Shown here piece after piece: positions 9,798 to 18,111 of a DNA stretch of 64,000 nucleotides. The translations under genes were made by a program, and so were the position numbers. The DNA is taken from contig DLJZ01000027.1 in assembly GCA_002478865.1 (NCBI GenBank), positions 62,001 through 126,000 of the forward strand, read 5' to 3'. The DNA comes from Hungatella sp. UBA7603 (GTDB lineage Bacteria; Bacillota; Clostridia; Lachnospirales; Lachnospiraceae). The notes under the pieces were generated by a model, which saw nothing but the letters and a program-made list of their open reading frames with translations, did not search any database and was not told the origin of the DNA. Each line of letters opens with the position of its first letter. The first letter of the stretch is position 1.

Positions 9798-11996
9798 TTA
9801 CTTCTGGGCGATTACATGGATCAGCTTTCCACAACAATCTCCGCCAGCCCATGGTGTATGAATGCGAACCCCTCCATACATCAATTCTTCACCCGTGTAG
9901 GAACGCGTGTCGCCCTCAATCTCATAGTTTCTATCCGGATGCAGACCTTTTAGTCGAATCGTGTGTACTAATTCTCCGGGATGAAGCAATACATGCACAA
10001 AAGAGACAAGTGCTTCCTCTTTTTCTTTTGACACTACCATGTAACAATCATAGACACCATTCGCAGCATAGGAAGCGATGCGGTAATAATCTCCCTGTCG
10101 CACCAGATCATTGTATTTATGATACATAGCAATCTGCTCCGGAATCTGGAGGCGTTCCTCTCTAGAGAGCTTTGTCACATCTAACTCATACCCAAAGGTG
10201 CCTGCAAGTGCTACCTGCCCTCTTGTTTTAAATGGTACCACTCTCCCGGTCACGTGATTGGGACAGTCACTGACATGAGCACCCATACAAGACAAAGGAT
10301 ACAACAATGCAGTTCCCTCCTGAATCATCAGGCGTTCCAGGGCATCCGTATCATCGGAAGTCCATATTTGTGGCCCATAATACAGCATTCCTGGATCAAA
10401 TCGACCACCGCCACTGGAACAGTTTTCAAGAAGTAAAGATGGAAATTGATTTAAAAGCCGATCCTGCAGTTGATAGACTCCGAGAACGTAACGATGCAAC
10501 ACCTCCCCTTGCCGATCAGGGGGCAGCCCATAGCTTCCAATATCTGCCAGCGCCCGATTCATATCCCATTTTACATATTCGATAGGAGCGCTGTGAAGTA
10601 CGCTTGCAATCATATGATAAACAGCGTCAACGACTTCCTGTCTTGATAAATCCAGCACATACTGGCTTCTTCGAAGGGACGGTTTTCTTCCCGGCACAGC
10701 AATGGCCCAGTCCGGATGGGCACGGTATAATTCTGAATTTTGTGACACCATCTCTGGTTCCATCCAGATCCCAAATTTCATGCCCAGTGCATGAACCTCA
10801 TGTACCAGATGAGATAATCCTCCCGGCAGTTTTTTTTCATTAACAAACCAGTCACCCAGGGAACTGCTATCATCATTGCGCACTCCAAACCAGCCGTCGT
10901 CTACTACCAGCATCTCTATCCCGTCTGCAGCCGCTTCTTTTGCAATGGCTAGGAGTTTCTCCGTATTGAAATTAAAATAAGTTGCTTCCCAATTATTTAG
11001 AAGTATCGGTCTCTTTTTATCCCGATACTCCCCCCGAATCAGGTGTTTGCGATATAAGTCATGAAACGTACGGGTCATGCCTCCGATTCCTTCTATGCTG
11101 TAGACAAGCACTGCCTCCGGTGCCTGAAATTCCTCCTTAGGGTTAAGCTTCCACAAAAAATCCTGGGGATGAATTCCCATTACAAAGCGCAGTCCTCCAG
11201 AAGGCTCCAGGGAAGCCTGGGCTAAAAAATTGCCTGAGTATACAAAATTCATAGCATAAACTTCACCCTGATCTTCCCCTGTCCCGTGTGCTGCAAGAGC
11301 CATAAAGGGCTGTGACTGATGCCCTGTCTTCCCACAAATGGAATGCACCAGGTGGGTTCCCATGGTAAGAGGATACCGATTGATTCTGCACTCTCTCGCC
11401 CAATCTCCATGAAGTGTTATGAGGTCGAAATCCTTGTTATCCATATCCATCGATGCGCTGAGCACCTTGGTTAAGTAGATTTCCTCCTTCCCCATATTTA
11501 CAATCCGAACACTCCTGGTCATTGCAGCCACATCCTCAAATACTGTGTATAGCAATATGACTCTCAGTCCCAAAAACAAGTCCTCACACTCCAGCTCCAG
11601 AGTAACACATTCATCCTTTGCGCCAAAGGATGCAGGAAGACCGCTTAGCTCTGGCTTTCCCGAATAAATCCGGTGTTTTGTATAGGAGAGCTTTAGAGCT
11701 GTATGCCCGCTCTTTGTTCGTATTCCAACTGCCGATTCCCGATAATCACCAATTCCGCCAGTAGGATATTCCTTTGGAAATCCTCCTAGAAAGTTTAGTC
11801 GGTCTGCGGCCATTTCGTCTGCTACATAAGCAGGCTCTCCTAACCCCATTAAATAAACCAGTCTATGGCTTTTCATCTTTCTTCCATAATAGATGTGAGT
11901 CACAAACTTCTCTTCCCCAATGATACCAATCATATAGCTGGTATTTGAAGTATCCAGTTTAAATACCTGTTCCTCCTCAAAATACTCAATTGCCAC
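9798..11996 (-). CDS. GH36 alpha-galactosidase
   Basis: This is a 732-residue enzyme, the usual GH36 length. It starts at GTG 11996 behind GAGGAGG, 7-8 bases upstream. The N-terminal beta-supersandwich (about 1-320) is followed by the TIM barrel. The catalytic nucleophile Asp lies in YVKWDMNR (about 475) and the acid/base Asp in WTSDDTDALER (about 550). Other family signatures are NNWEATYFNF, VVDDGWFG and ENCSSGGGRFDPGMLYYG. It hydrolyses terminal alpha-1,6-galactose from melibiose, raffinose-type sugars or galacto-hemicellulose fragments. With no signal peptide it should act in the cytosol beside the two GH43 enzymes. It is the second gene of the operon. Confidence 0.95.
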   Translation of the reverse strand: MAIEYFEEEQVFKLDTSNTSYMIGIIGEEKFVTHIYYGRKMKSHRLVYLMGLGEPAYVADEMAADRLNFLGGFPKEYPTGGIGDYRESAVGIRTKSGHTALKLSYTKHRIYSGKPELSGLPASFGAKDECVTLELECEDLFLGLRVILLYTVFEDVAAMTRSVRIVNMGKEEIYLTKVLSASMDMDNKDFDLITLHGDWARECRINRYPLTMGTHLVHSICGKTGHQSQPFMALAAHGTGEDQGEVYAMNFVYSGNFLAQASLEPSGGLRFVMGIHPQDFLWKLNPKEEFQAPEAVLVYSIEGIGGMTRTFHDLYRKHLIRGEYRDKKRPILLNNWEATYFNFNTEKLLAIAKEAAADGIEMLVVDDGWFGVRNDDSSSLGDWFVNEKKLPGGLSHLVHEVHALGMKFGIWMEPEMVSQNSELYRAHPDWAIAVPGRKPSLRRSQYVLDLSRQEVVDAVYHMIASVLHSAPIEYVKWDMNRALADIGSYGLPPDRQGEVLHRYVLGVYQLQDRLLNQFPSLLLENCSSGGGRFDPGMLYYGPQIWTSDDTDALERLMIQEGTALLYPLSCMGAHVSDCPNHVTGRVVPFKTRGQVALAGTFGYELDVTKLSREERLQIPEQIAMYHKYNDLVRQGDYYRIASYAANGVYDCYMVVSKEKEEALVSFVHVLLHPGELVHTIRLKGLHPDRNYEIEGDTRSYTGEELMYGGVRIHTPWAGGDCCGKLIHVIAQK

Positions 11997-12031
11997 TTTT
12001 TGACCTCCTCACTCATTCAAATCCCCATTTG

Positions 12032-13552
12032 TTATCCATTACATTCATAGTGAAATTTCATGAAATCAGCCATCCCTCTGGTTTCTCTAGTAGAATAATA
12101 AAATAGTCCAAACCGGCATCCCGTAAAATGATCCAATTGAAAAATAAGCTTGTGGGGAATTCCGATAAGAACCCATACTCCCTCTTCTTCATAAAAAAAT
12201 AAAGCCTTATCTTTTTCATCTCTATAATCCACTTGGCATTTTAAGGTTACAAGTGGCTCTTTGACCGGAACCTTCTGTTGAATCACTTCTTCCTGAACTT
12301 TATGTAGCATTATAATAAAATAATTATCCTGTTCTCTGGTAATTGCCACGGCCCCATAATTCCCCTGCAAGGCTGCAATTCCAGCAAAATCTCCATCTTT
12401 GATAGCACTGGCATCTATTGTAACGCTGGCTGCGCTGCTGTCCTCCGTCGACCTCTGGGTCAATGTGTTGTAGGACTGGGTAAGACTTTTACATATTTTA
12501 CCTGATTTGAGGCGTAAAGCTCCTTTTCGCTCGGTTACGGACCACAAATCATTTCTAGGGGTATGATTCCACTGCCATACCAGATTCAGATGAATTTTTC
12601 CTTCCTTATCTGGTTCATAGATAAAATCATCTGACACATACAAAGGGTTATACGTATAATCGGACCTGGTGGTTGCTGTCTCCACCTCTGCGGGAACTTT
12701 TCCATTTTTTCCGAAAACAGGAGTTTCTCCCCTCCATATAATTGGTACCAAAACAGGAATTCTCCCCACTGCACCTCGGTCCTGAAATAAAACAGCAAAC
12801 CATTTTCCTTCCGGTGTATCTACAATTCCGCCTTGTGCTACGCCTGAGCTACGAAATCCCATGTCATCGCAAAGCACATCTCCTCCTGTAAATTCTCCCT
12901 TAAGAGAATCCGAGAAAAAACATGCCTCTGTTCGAAACCATCGTTCTCTTAAGCTGTGGATTAAAAAAACATAGTAGTTACCGTTTATCTTATAAAAATG
13001 ACTGCCCTCATATCCTAGTCCAGGGTGGCCTTTATCTTCTACAAGAATACGATTAAGGCCGCCCTTCTTTGGTGCGGTTAATGTTTCATTCAGTTCCGTC
13101 AGCCGAATCGTCTTATTTCCATATATAATATAGACTCTGTCATCGTCATCAAAGAACAGAGAGCAGTCATGGTAGAACCCTTCTATCGTCCGCTTTCTCC
13201 ATGGTCCCTCAATTCGGTCCGACTCATACAGATAGGTCTTGTGGGTTTCATTGCATACAAAGCATACAAAAAACATTCCCTTATGATATCTTAAAGAGGC
13301 TGCCCACATGCCCTTACCATATATATTCAAGTCTCCCTCAAGCGTCTGCTCTGGCGTATCATCAAGGGTTTCATATACGTAACCCACCATCTCCCAGTGA
13401 ATCAGATCATAAGAACGCAGAATTGCACCACCAGGCATAAAATGCATGGTGGTGCTGATCATATAATAGGTGTCTTCTACTCGAATTACGTCAGGATCTG
13501 GGTAATCCTGTCTTAATAATGGATTCTGTCCTCTTACCGGATTATTTGCCAT
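12032..13552 (-). CDS. GH43-family glycosidase, paralogue of the enzyme at 8235-9779
   Basis: This is a 506-residue cytosolic enzyme. The ATG at 13552 follows GGGGG by about 8 bases, better than the in-frame start at 13579. It keeps the GH43 motifs: DYPDPDVIRVEDTYYMIS, GMWAASLRYHKGMFFVCF, DCSLFFDDDDRVYII and GYEGSHFYK, plus the C-terminal beta-sandwich from about residue 320. It aligns along its whole length with the GH43 two genes downstream, so an old duplication flanks the alpha-galactosidase. The differing active-site loops (IHSLRERWFRTEACF versus IHWPKYGMARRTQACF) suggest different substrate preference. It is the first gene of the operon. Confidence 0.88.
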   Translation of the reverse strand: MANNPVRGQNPLLRQDYPDPDVIRVEDTYYMISTTMHFMPGGAILRSYDLIHWEMVGYVYETLDDTPEQTLEGDLNIYGKGMWAASLRYHKGMFFVCFVCNETHKTYLYESDRIEGPWRKRTIEGFYHDCSLFFDDDDRVYIIYGNKTIRLTELNETLTAPKKGGLNRILVEDKGHPGLGYEGSHFYKINGNYYVFLIHSLRERWFRTEACFFSDSLKGEFTGGDVLCDDMGFRSSGVAQGGIVDTPEGKWFAVLFQDRGAVGRIPVLVPIIWRGETPVFGKNGKVPAEVETATTRSDYTYNPLYVSDDFIYEPDKEGKIHLNLVWQWNHTPRNDLWSVTERKGALRLKSGKICKSLTQSYNTLTQRSTEDSSAASVTIDASAIKDGDFAGIAALQGNYGAVAITREQDNYFIIMLHKVQEEVIQQKVPVKEPLVTLKCQVDYRDEKDKALFFYEEEGVWVLIGIPHKLIFQLDHFTGCRFGLFYYSTRETRGMADFMKFHYECNG

Positions 13553-13986
13553 CTTCTTTCCCCCGCAAGTATATAACAAAAGCTATTTTTTTGATTCCTA
13601 TACAACCATTCCAAGCTACTTATATCATCCTAATGGGAATTAACTTCCTTTTCAAGCTACTTTCTGCTATGTTCTATTCATTTATTGCTCAATTCACTGG
13701 TTTAACGTTACCACTTTATAGATTACTGCTGTTCTTGTTCTGCTCTGCATATTGTTATATTCCAATGTAAACAACGGTTCCACATGGACCTTGCTATATT
13801 AATATTAGAAAACGAATCATCTGATCGCTCTCTGTACTGCTGTATCTCTGTGTTTTGATACTTTTGATTTGACAATCTAATTAAATTATACAATCAACCG
13901 AGTTAGTAAACCAGATAATATCAACTACATTTAACGCACAATTCGACATCTCATAAACATGCTTACTTAGGTAAATTTTAGAATCA
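13553..13986 (-). promoter_or_regulatory. 434-bp leader of the glycosidase operon with a candidate -10
   Basis: No convincing gene lies here. Reading leftward, a perfect TATAAT sits at 13885-13890, about 330 bases before the first GH43 start, with only a weak -35 (TGGTTT at a 17-base spacer). A long 5' leader is therefore possible. I found no clear operator, riboswitch or CcpA-type site. Confidence 0.3.
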
Positions 13987-14163
13987 TCATAATCCCAGCA
14001 TCAAATCATAAGTGATTCGATCCACAGATGCCACTGGTTCTGCTACTCCAGAGAGATAGGCTGTGCTTAATTCCTCTCTTGTTTTTACTGATACTTTTGA
14101 TATTATCTCAATTTTTCCTTTATGGTGTTCGGGCATTTCAAGTGCTAATTTGTTATAGTCCAT
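13987..14163 (-). pseudogene. Truncated N-terminus of NAD-dependent malic enzyme
   Basis: The ATG at 14163 has a good GGGGAAG site. The first 45 codons read like the start of bacterial malic enzyme: a helix EMPEHHKGKIEII, then SKVSVKTREELSTAYLSGVAEP. Normal malic enzymes are about 390-480 residues, but this frame ends after 58 residues, just beyond DRITYDLMLGL, and tandem TGA codons follow. No further malic-enzyme sequence was recognised downstream in any frame, so the rest has been deleted. SGVAEP replaces the usual PGVAEP. It is probably a deletion scar beside the glycosidase operon. Confidence 0.7.
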
Positions 14164-14319
14164 ATTCTTCCCCTTTCCTTTCACATCATTTGTAATGGCC
14201 TCATAGTATCACGGATCTTAATCGGTTGAAATCTTGTGTATTTTTAAATACTTCTATAAGAAAAAATGTAGCAATTATAAACTTTATCCACTACAATAGG
14301 TCAATAGGGAGGCGCTGTC

Positions 14320-14482
14320 ATGAAAAAAAGTCTTTGAAACACAGATTTATGGATCAACAGTAATTGTTTCCCCTGGAGGTGTTAAGCAGAGGGATTCAGG
14401 AAAAAACTCTAAGGTTGGGCATGAAGCGGGGATTCAGAACTTAGATTTACATTATTTGGAGGATTGGAAAGGACAGATTTGA
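14320..14482 (+). pseudogene. Small ORF of unknown function, broken at a seven-A run
   Basis: An ATG at 14320 follows GGGAGG with ideal spacing, but reads only MKKSL before a stop. A run of seven A (14323-14329) separates it from a 50-codon open frame (VFETQIYGSTVIV, then SPGGVKQRDSGKNSK) that ends in a TGATG overlap with the next gene's ATG at 14482. With six A the product would be a 53-residue protein translationally coupled to the CPBP protease. I do not recognise the family. The break may be a sequencing error, a real mutation or slippage-based switching. Confidence 0.5.
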
Positions 14483-15255
14483 TGATGAAAAAATATATAT
14501 TTGCAGTAATTGGAATCTCTTGGATCGTAACTGGAATCATATTTTTAAACCCAGAGACAGCTTTAAATAACTTCTCTGTTATTATGCTGATCCCGCTTCT
14601 TATTACTATGATTTTTCAAAAAGTAGATCAAAAGAAATCAGAACATGAGATTTCTATATTAAGGAGGCCATTTAATGTAAAGTCAGTGGTATTCGCCTGC
14701 CTTTATCCGGTTTGCTTTATTTTAACATGTAGTTTTCTCATTATGTTTTTTAAGCAAGGAGTGATCCATTTGCCTGCAAAGCCAGTCACCTGGATAATTA
14801 CTATACTTGTAACTGTTTTTATTGGACTATTTTCAGCTTTAGGCGAAGAATATGGCTGGCGGGGATACTTATTGCCAAACTTGACGAAGCAATACGGGAA
14901 ACGGAGAGCAGTTACTATGACTGGATTGGTTTGGGCTCTTTACCACGTACCTACCGTATATCTTTTGGCAAGGTTGACTGGACTGGATAATCCGCTCCTT
15001 GTCTGCGTGGTTCAGGCTGCTGTTGTATTTTTTGCTAACTTTGCATTTTCATACTGTTACTACTTATCAGGGAGCGTTATTCCAGTGATTCTTTACCATT
15101 CTATATGGAATACCTTCAATACGGCTGTGTTAGGCAATATTTATACTGGTAGAGCGGGGATTATAAATGGGAAGATCTTTTTGATAAATGGGGAAGGGGT
15201 ATTAGGGCTAATACTGGCAATACTGGCGCTGGTATTCTTTTGGGGTAAATTATAA
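14482..15255 (+). CDS. CPBP-family intramembrane metalloprotease (CAAX-protease/Abi type)
   Basis: This is a 257-residue, strongly hydrophobic protein with about seven to eight membrane segments. It starts at ATG 14482 (or the adjacent 14485), overlapping the stop of the small frame before it. The CPBP signature is clear: GEEYGWRGYLLP supplies the Glu-Glu and Arg motif, and ALYHVPTVY plus a later LYHSIWN supply the His residues. Family members in Gram-positives act in bacteriocin self-immunity, protein maturation or phage defence; nothing here selects one. It stands alone on the plus strand and is followed by a strong terminator. Confidence 0.85.
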   Translation: MMKKYIFAVIGISWIVTGIIFLNPETALNNFSVIMLIPLLITMIFQKVDQKKSEHEISILRRPFNVKSVVFACLYPVCFILTCSFLIMFFKQGVIHLPAKPVTWIITILVTVFIGLFSALGEEYGWRGYLLPNLTKQYGKRRAVTMTGLVWALYHVPTVYLLARLTGLDNPLLVCVVQAAVVFFANFAFSYCYYLSGSVIPVILYHSIWNTFNTAVLGNIYTGRAGIINGKIFLINGEGVLGLILAILALVFFWGKL

Positions 15256-15261
15256 TAGCAA

Positions 15262-15307
15262 AAAACCTAGAACACAAACGTATAAAATTTGATGTGTTCT
15301 AGGTTTT
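15262..15307. terminator. Bidirectional intrinsic terminator between convergent genes
   Basis: A perfect 15-bp stem (AAAACCTAGAACACA and its complement, arms 15262-15276 and 15293-15307) with a 16-base loop. A/T-rich arms give a U tract on either strand. It separates the plus-strand CPBP gene from the end of the leftward tad operon. Confidence 0.85.
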
Positions 15308-15324
15308 ATATCTTATTTGCTACA

Positions 15325-18093
15325 TTACCATATTCCGCCACGGATCTTATAAGTGTTATAAAAAGTCTTACCCTCAGGATAATCCACGGTGGTGACTAAA
15401 TTTCCTGTACCATCATCCTCTACCCGTACCGTAACTGTTAACTCCTTGCTATCATAGTTCATATACTGAACAGGATTAGAAGGTTTTATTTCCCGGACCT
15501 GATACGTATGCTCACCTGGTTCAGTGTAGGATACAAAAAAACTAACAATGCCATCTGCCCGGTTCTCAGACTTTAGTATGTCACCGCTTTCCATGTCCTT
15601 TAGTTCAAATTCAAAGAGTCCAGTGGTGAGCTGCATTCCAGTCAAGACCGTTTTCATTTCAATGGCTGCCGATTCCGGCTGGTAAGAAAAACGATTCTTA
15701 AAAACCTGATCAGGCCAATAGGAGGCTTCTGCCTTTAACTTTCCGCCAATATCCGTTACCAGAACCTTTGCTGTGATGGTTTTTAAATCATATGTAATAT
15801 TGGGATCGGCGGGAATGGGGACGGACTCCCGAATCAAATAAGTATAGGTACCTTCCTTCGTAAATGTCAATGGTGAAAAATTGATTTTTCCGGAGCCATC
15901 ATTTGACACCGTCTCCACGCCTTCGTTGTTACCGTTTAGAAGACGGAACTGGAACATTCCTTTCTTTAGTTTGCTTCCCGAAAGCTTTTTAACCGCCTCC
16001 AGACTGAGGGATACCGGCTGGGGTTCATAACGGTTCACAAAGGAAACATCCAATGGATAGCGAATCTGAGCCTTCAATTCATCCCCTGACCTTATCACCT
16101 CAACCTCTACCGGAATCGTCTTGGTATCGTATACCATACCAGATACCATTACCTTGGGAATCATCTCCTTTACATGGTAGAGAAACACTCCTGGTCTACG
16201 AAAGATAACCGGCGAAAATGCAATATTGCCTTCTGCATCATTGAATGCTGTGGCAACAGGAATCTCGTTTCCATTAAAAATCCGGCTGATTTCAAACTGA
16301 AAATCTCCGGCTTTCAGTGCCTTTCCTGTCAAAAGCTTCTTTAATCGGATTTCTGCCTGGACTGCCTCCGGTTCAATAACCTGGACCACAGGCTGGTTGT
16401 AATTGTATTCAACCGTACCGCTTTTCCCATAGGAATACATAAGTTTTGCTTCTGAATTGGAGAAAAATCCTGGTCTCCCCGAGCTGGTAGTGTTTCCCGG
16501 ATAATCGGTACCAGAATCGCCTGTATGGGGATAGCTCTGGTTCAAGTCATAATAATCCAGTGCCTGATTGCTGGAACGAACATTAAAAGACACGACATAC
16601 CGGCTGTCCGGTATGGTACCAGTTAACAGCTTCACATTGATTCCTCTATTTTCAGATCCCAACGTATAATCCTGGCCTGCCCTCAGAGATACGGGCTCTG
16701 CACTTCCGGTCTGACGCATCACCTTTAAGTCCCCCATATAATCGACATACTCAGAAAGCTGATCCTTTATTGTCACATCGTAAAGGGAATTGCTGATTTG
16801 AGATACAAACCGGTTAAATGCATTGTCAATTTGTTCAGCACTGGCCGCTTGAACCATGTATTTTTCAATATTTGCACCTACCATCTGGGTAATGGTCTGA
16901 AGTGTAGAAGCTCCCCCGGCACTGCTTCCCATAAAGATGGAATAAAACCTGTCTATACCCTGAATCCGTCTTGCTGCATCAACAGCATACACAGTTCCTA
17001 CCTCAGTATAAACGGAATAACCAAGTGCCTGCGCAGCAGGCTCAGCCGCCGTGGGCTGCCCGTCTGTAAGGAAAAATACAACCTGCTCGGCTCCCGGTGA
17101 GGAAAGCCCCCCAATCAGCTCAGATGCCTGGCTCATGGCCTGATAATAATTTGTTCCACCTTTCGCGCCACCCGGAAGTGTGAGAGAGTTTATTGTCTGA
17201 AGCAAACCGTTTCGGTCTGTGCTTCCTGAAACAATCATTTGGGAATTTGTTCCGAAGGTGATAATGGAAAAGCGGTTATTGGGATTTTCTGCAAGAATGG
17301 ATACCGCATTGTACACAGTATTTTTCATGACCTGGAACCTGCTTGCGCCTCCCATGGATTCCTCCATGGAATTACTGACATCCAATAAAAAAATAATATC
17401 CGACTTCCTTGCCTCCTCTTCCCTGCTGGTCGTTAAGTCCAGGTAAAGCCGGTAATCATTAACGCCTTGAACCTCCGTATCCGGATTCTTAATACCATCA
17501 CCCAGATAATCAATTACCTTTTTATGATCCGGCTCCGGCACTTCTTCCGGCGGGGCTTCGTCAATATCAGGATTATACCTAAAATGCAGAGTGACTCTGG
17601 CTTTGCTTGCATTGCCGCCAATGGAAACCCAGTTATAAGCTTTGGTTTTATATGGGTTGGAGGCGCTCCCGTTTCCATTATAAGTATAGGCGCTTACGTT
17701 TTCTCCATAATCCACGGAAACAAGGCTTAAATGAGAATCCGTATAACCATTGGCTCCAAACCAAACTGTATTGCAATTTGTACTAGAAGATTTGCTATTA
17801 AACGCGAGTGTCGAGGTGACGCCGTTTTTCACAGAAAATACTACTGTTTCATATCCGGATGGATAATATGCCGGATAGGTATTGGATTTTGACATCTGGT
17901 ATATCCGTTTTGCATCATATCTCGAATTTATCTGACCGGTCTGCCCTGGATATTCACCTGCATTGTCAATTACAGTCGTTACATAAACCGTCAAGGGCTG
18001 GACAGGAGCTGCCAGTGCATCTGCAGAGCAAAAAAACAGATTCACAAGCGCCAGTAGCATGACAGGAAGCCCTTTTTTTATTATTTTAATCAT
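15325..18093 (-). CDS. Secreted VWA-domain adhesin/pilin with three FctA-like isopeptide modules
   Basis: This is a 922-residue protein. The ATG at 18093 follows GGAGGT by 7 bases; an in-frame GTG at 18108 lies inside that site. It has a signal peptide (about 1-28, ending near ADALAAP). A VWA domain with MIDAS motif DVSNSM starts at about 229. A beta domain (DVTIKDQLSEYVDYMG) follows, then three FctA/Spy0128-type modules at about 569, 688 and 809, each with a Lys-rich start and a late TYDLKTITAKV-like strand typical of isopeptide-forming pilin domains. It ends abruptly after FYNTYKIRGGIW with no LPXTG signal and no membrane anchor. As last gene of the tad operon it is a likely pilus-tip or surface adhesin; how it is retained is unclear. 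Confidence 0.8.
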   Translation of the reverse strand: MIKIIKKGLPVMLLALVNLFFCSADALAAPVQPLTVYVTTVIDNAGEYPGQTGQINSRYDAKRIYQMSKSNTYPAYYPSGYETVVFSVKNGVTSTLAFNSKSSSTNCNTVWFGANGYTDSHLSLVSVDYGENVSAYTYNGNGSASNPYKTKAYNWVSIGGNASKARVTLHFRYNPDIDEAPPEEVPEPDHKKVIDYLGDGIKNPDTEVQGVNDYRLYLDLTTSREEEARKSDIIFLLDVSNSMEESMGGASRFQVMKNTVYNAVSILAENPNNRFSIITFGTNSQMIVSGSTDRNGLLQTINSLTLPGGAKGGTNYYQAMSQASELIGGLSSPGAEQVVFFLTDGQPTAAEPAAQALGYSVYTEVGTVYAVDAARRIQGIDRFYSIFMGSSAGGASTLQTITQMVGANIEKYMVQAASAEQIDNAFNRFVSQISNSLYDVTIKDQLSEYVDYMGDLKVMRQTGSAEPVSLRAGQDYTLGSENRGINVKLLTGTIPDSRYVVSFNVRSSNQALDYYDLNQSYPHTGDSGTDYPGNTTSSGRPGFFSNSEAKLMYSYGKSGTVEYNYNQPVVQVIEPEAVQAEIRLKKLLTGKALKAGDFQFEISRIFNGNEIPVATAFNDAEGNIAFSPVIFRRPGVFLYHVKEMIPKVMVSGMVYDTKTIPVEVEVIRSGDELKAQIRYPLDVSFVNRYEPQPVSLSLEAVKKLSGSKLKKGMFQFRLLNGNNEGVETVSNDGSGKINFSPLTFTKEGTYTYLIRESVPIPADPNITYDLKTITAKVLVTDIGGKLKAEASYWPDQVFKNRFSYQPESAAIEMKTVLTGMQLTTGLFEFELKDMESGDILKSENRADGIVSFFVSYTEPGEHTYQVREIKPSNPVQYMNYDSKELTVTVRVEDDGTGNLVTTVDYPEGKTFYNTYKIRGGIW

Positions 18094-18111
18094 TATTCTT
18101 ACCTCCACGCA

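Noticed and set aside
13869..13892. TTGACA followed by TATACA as a rightward promoter in the glycosidase leader
   Set aside because: The spacer is only 12 bases, too short for sigma-A, and no rightward gene follows before a minus-strand relic.
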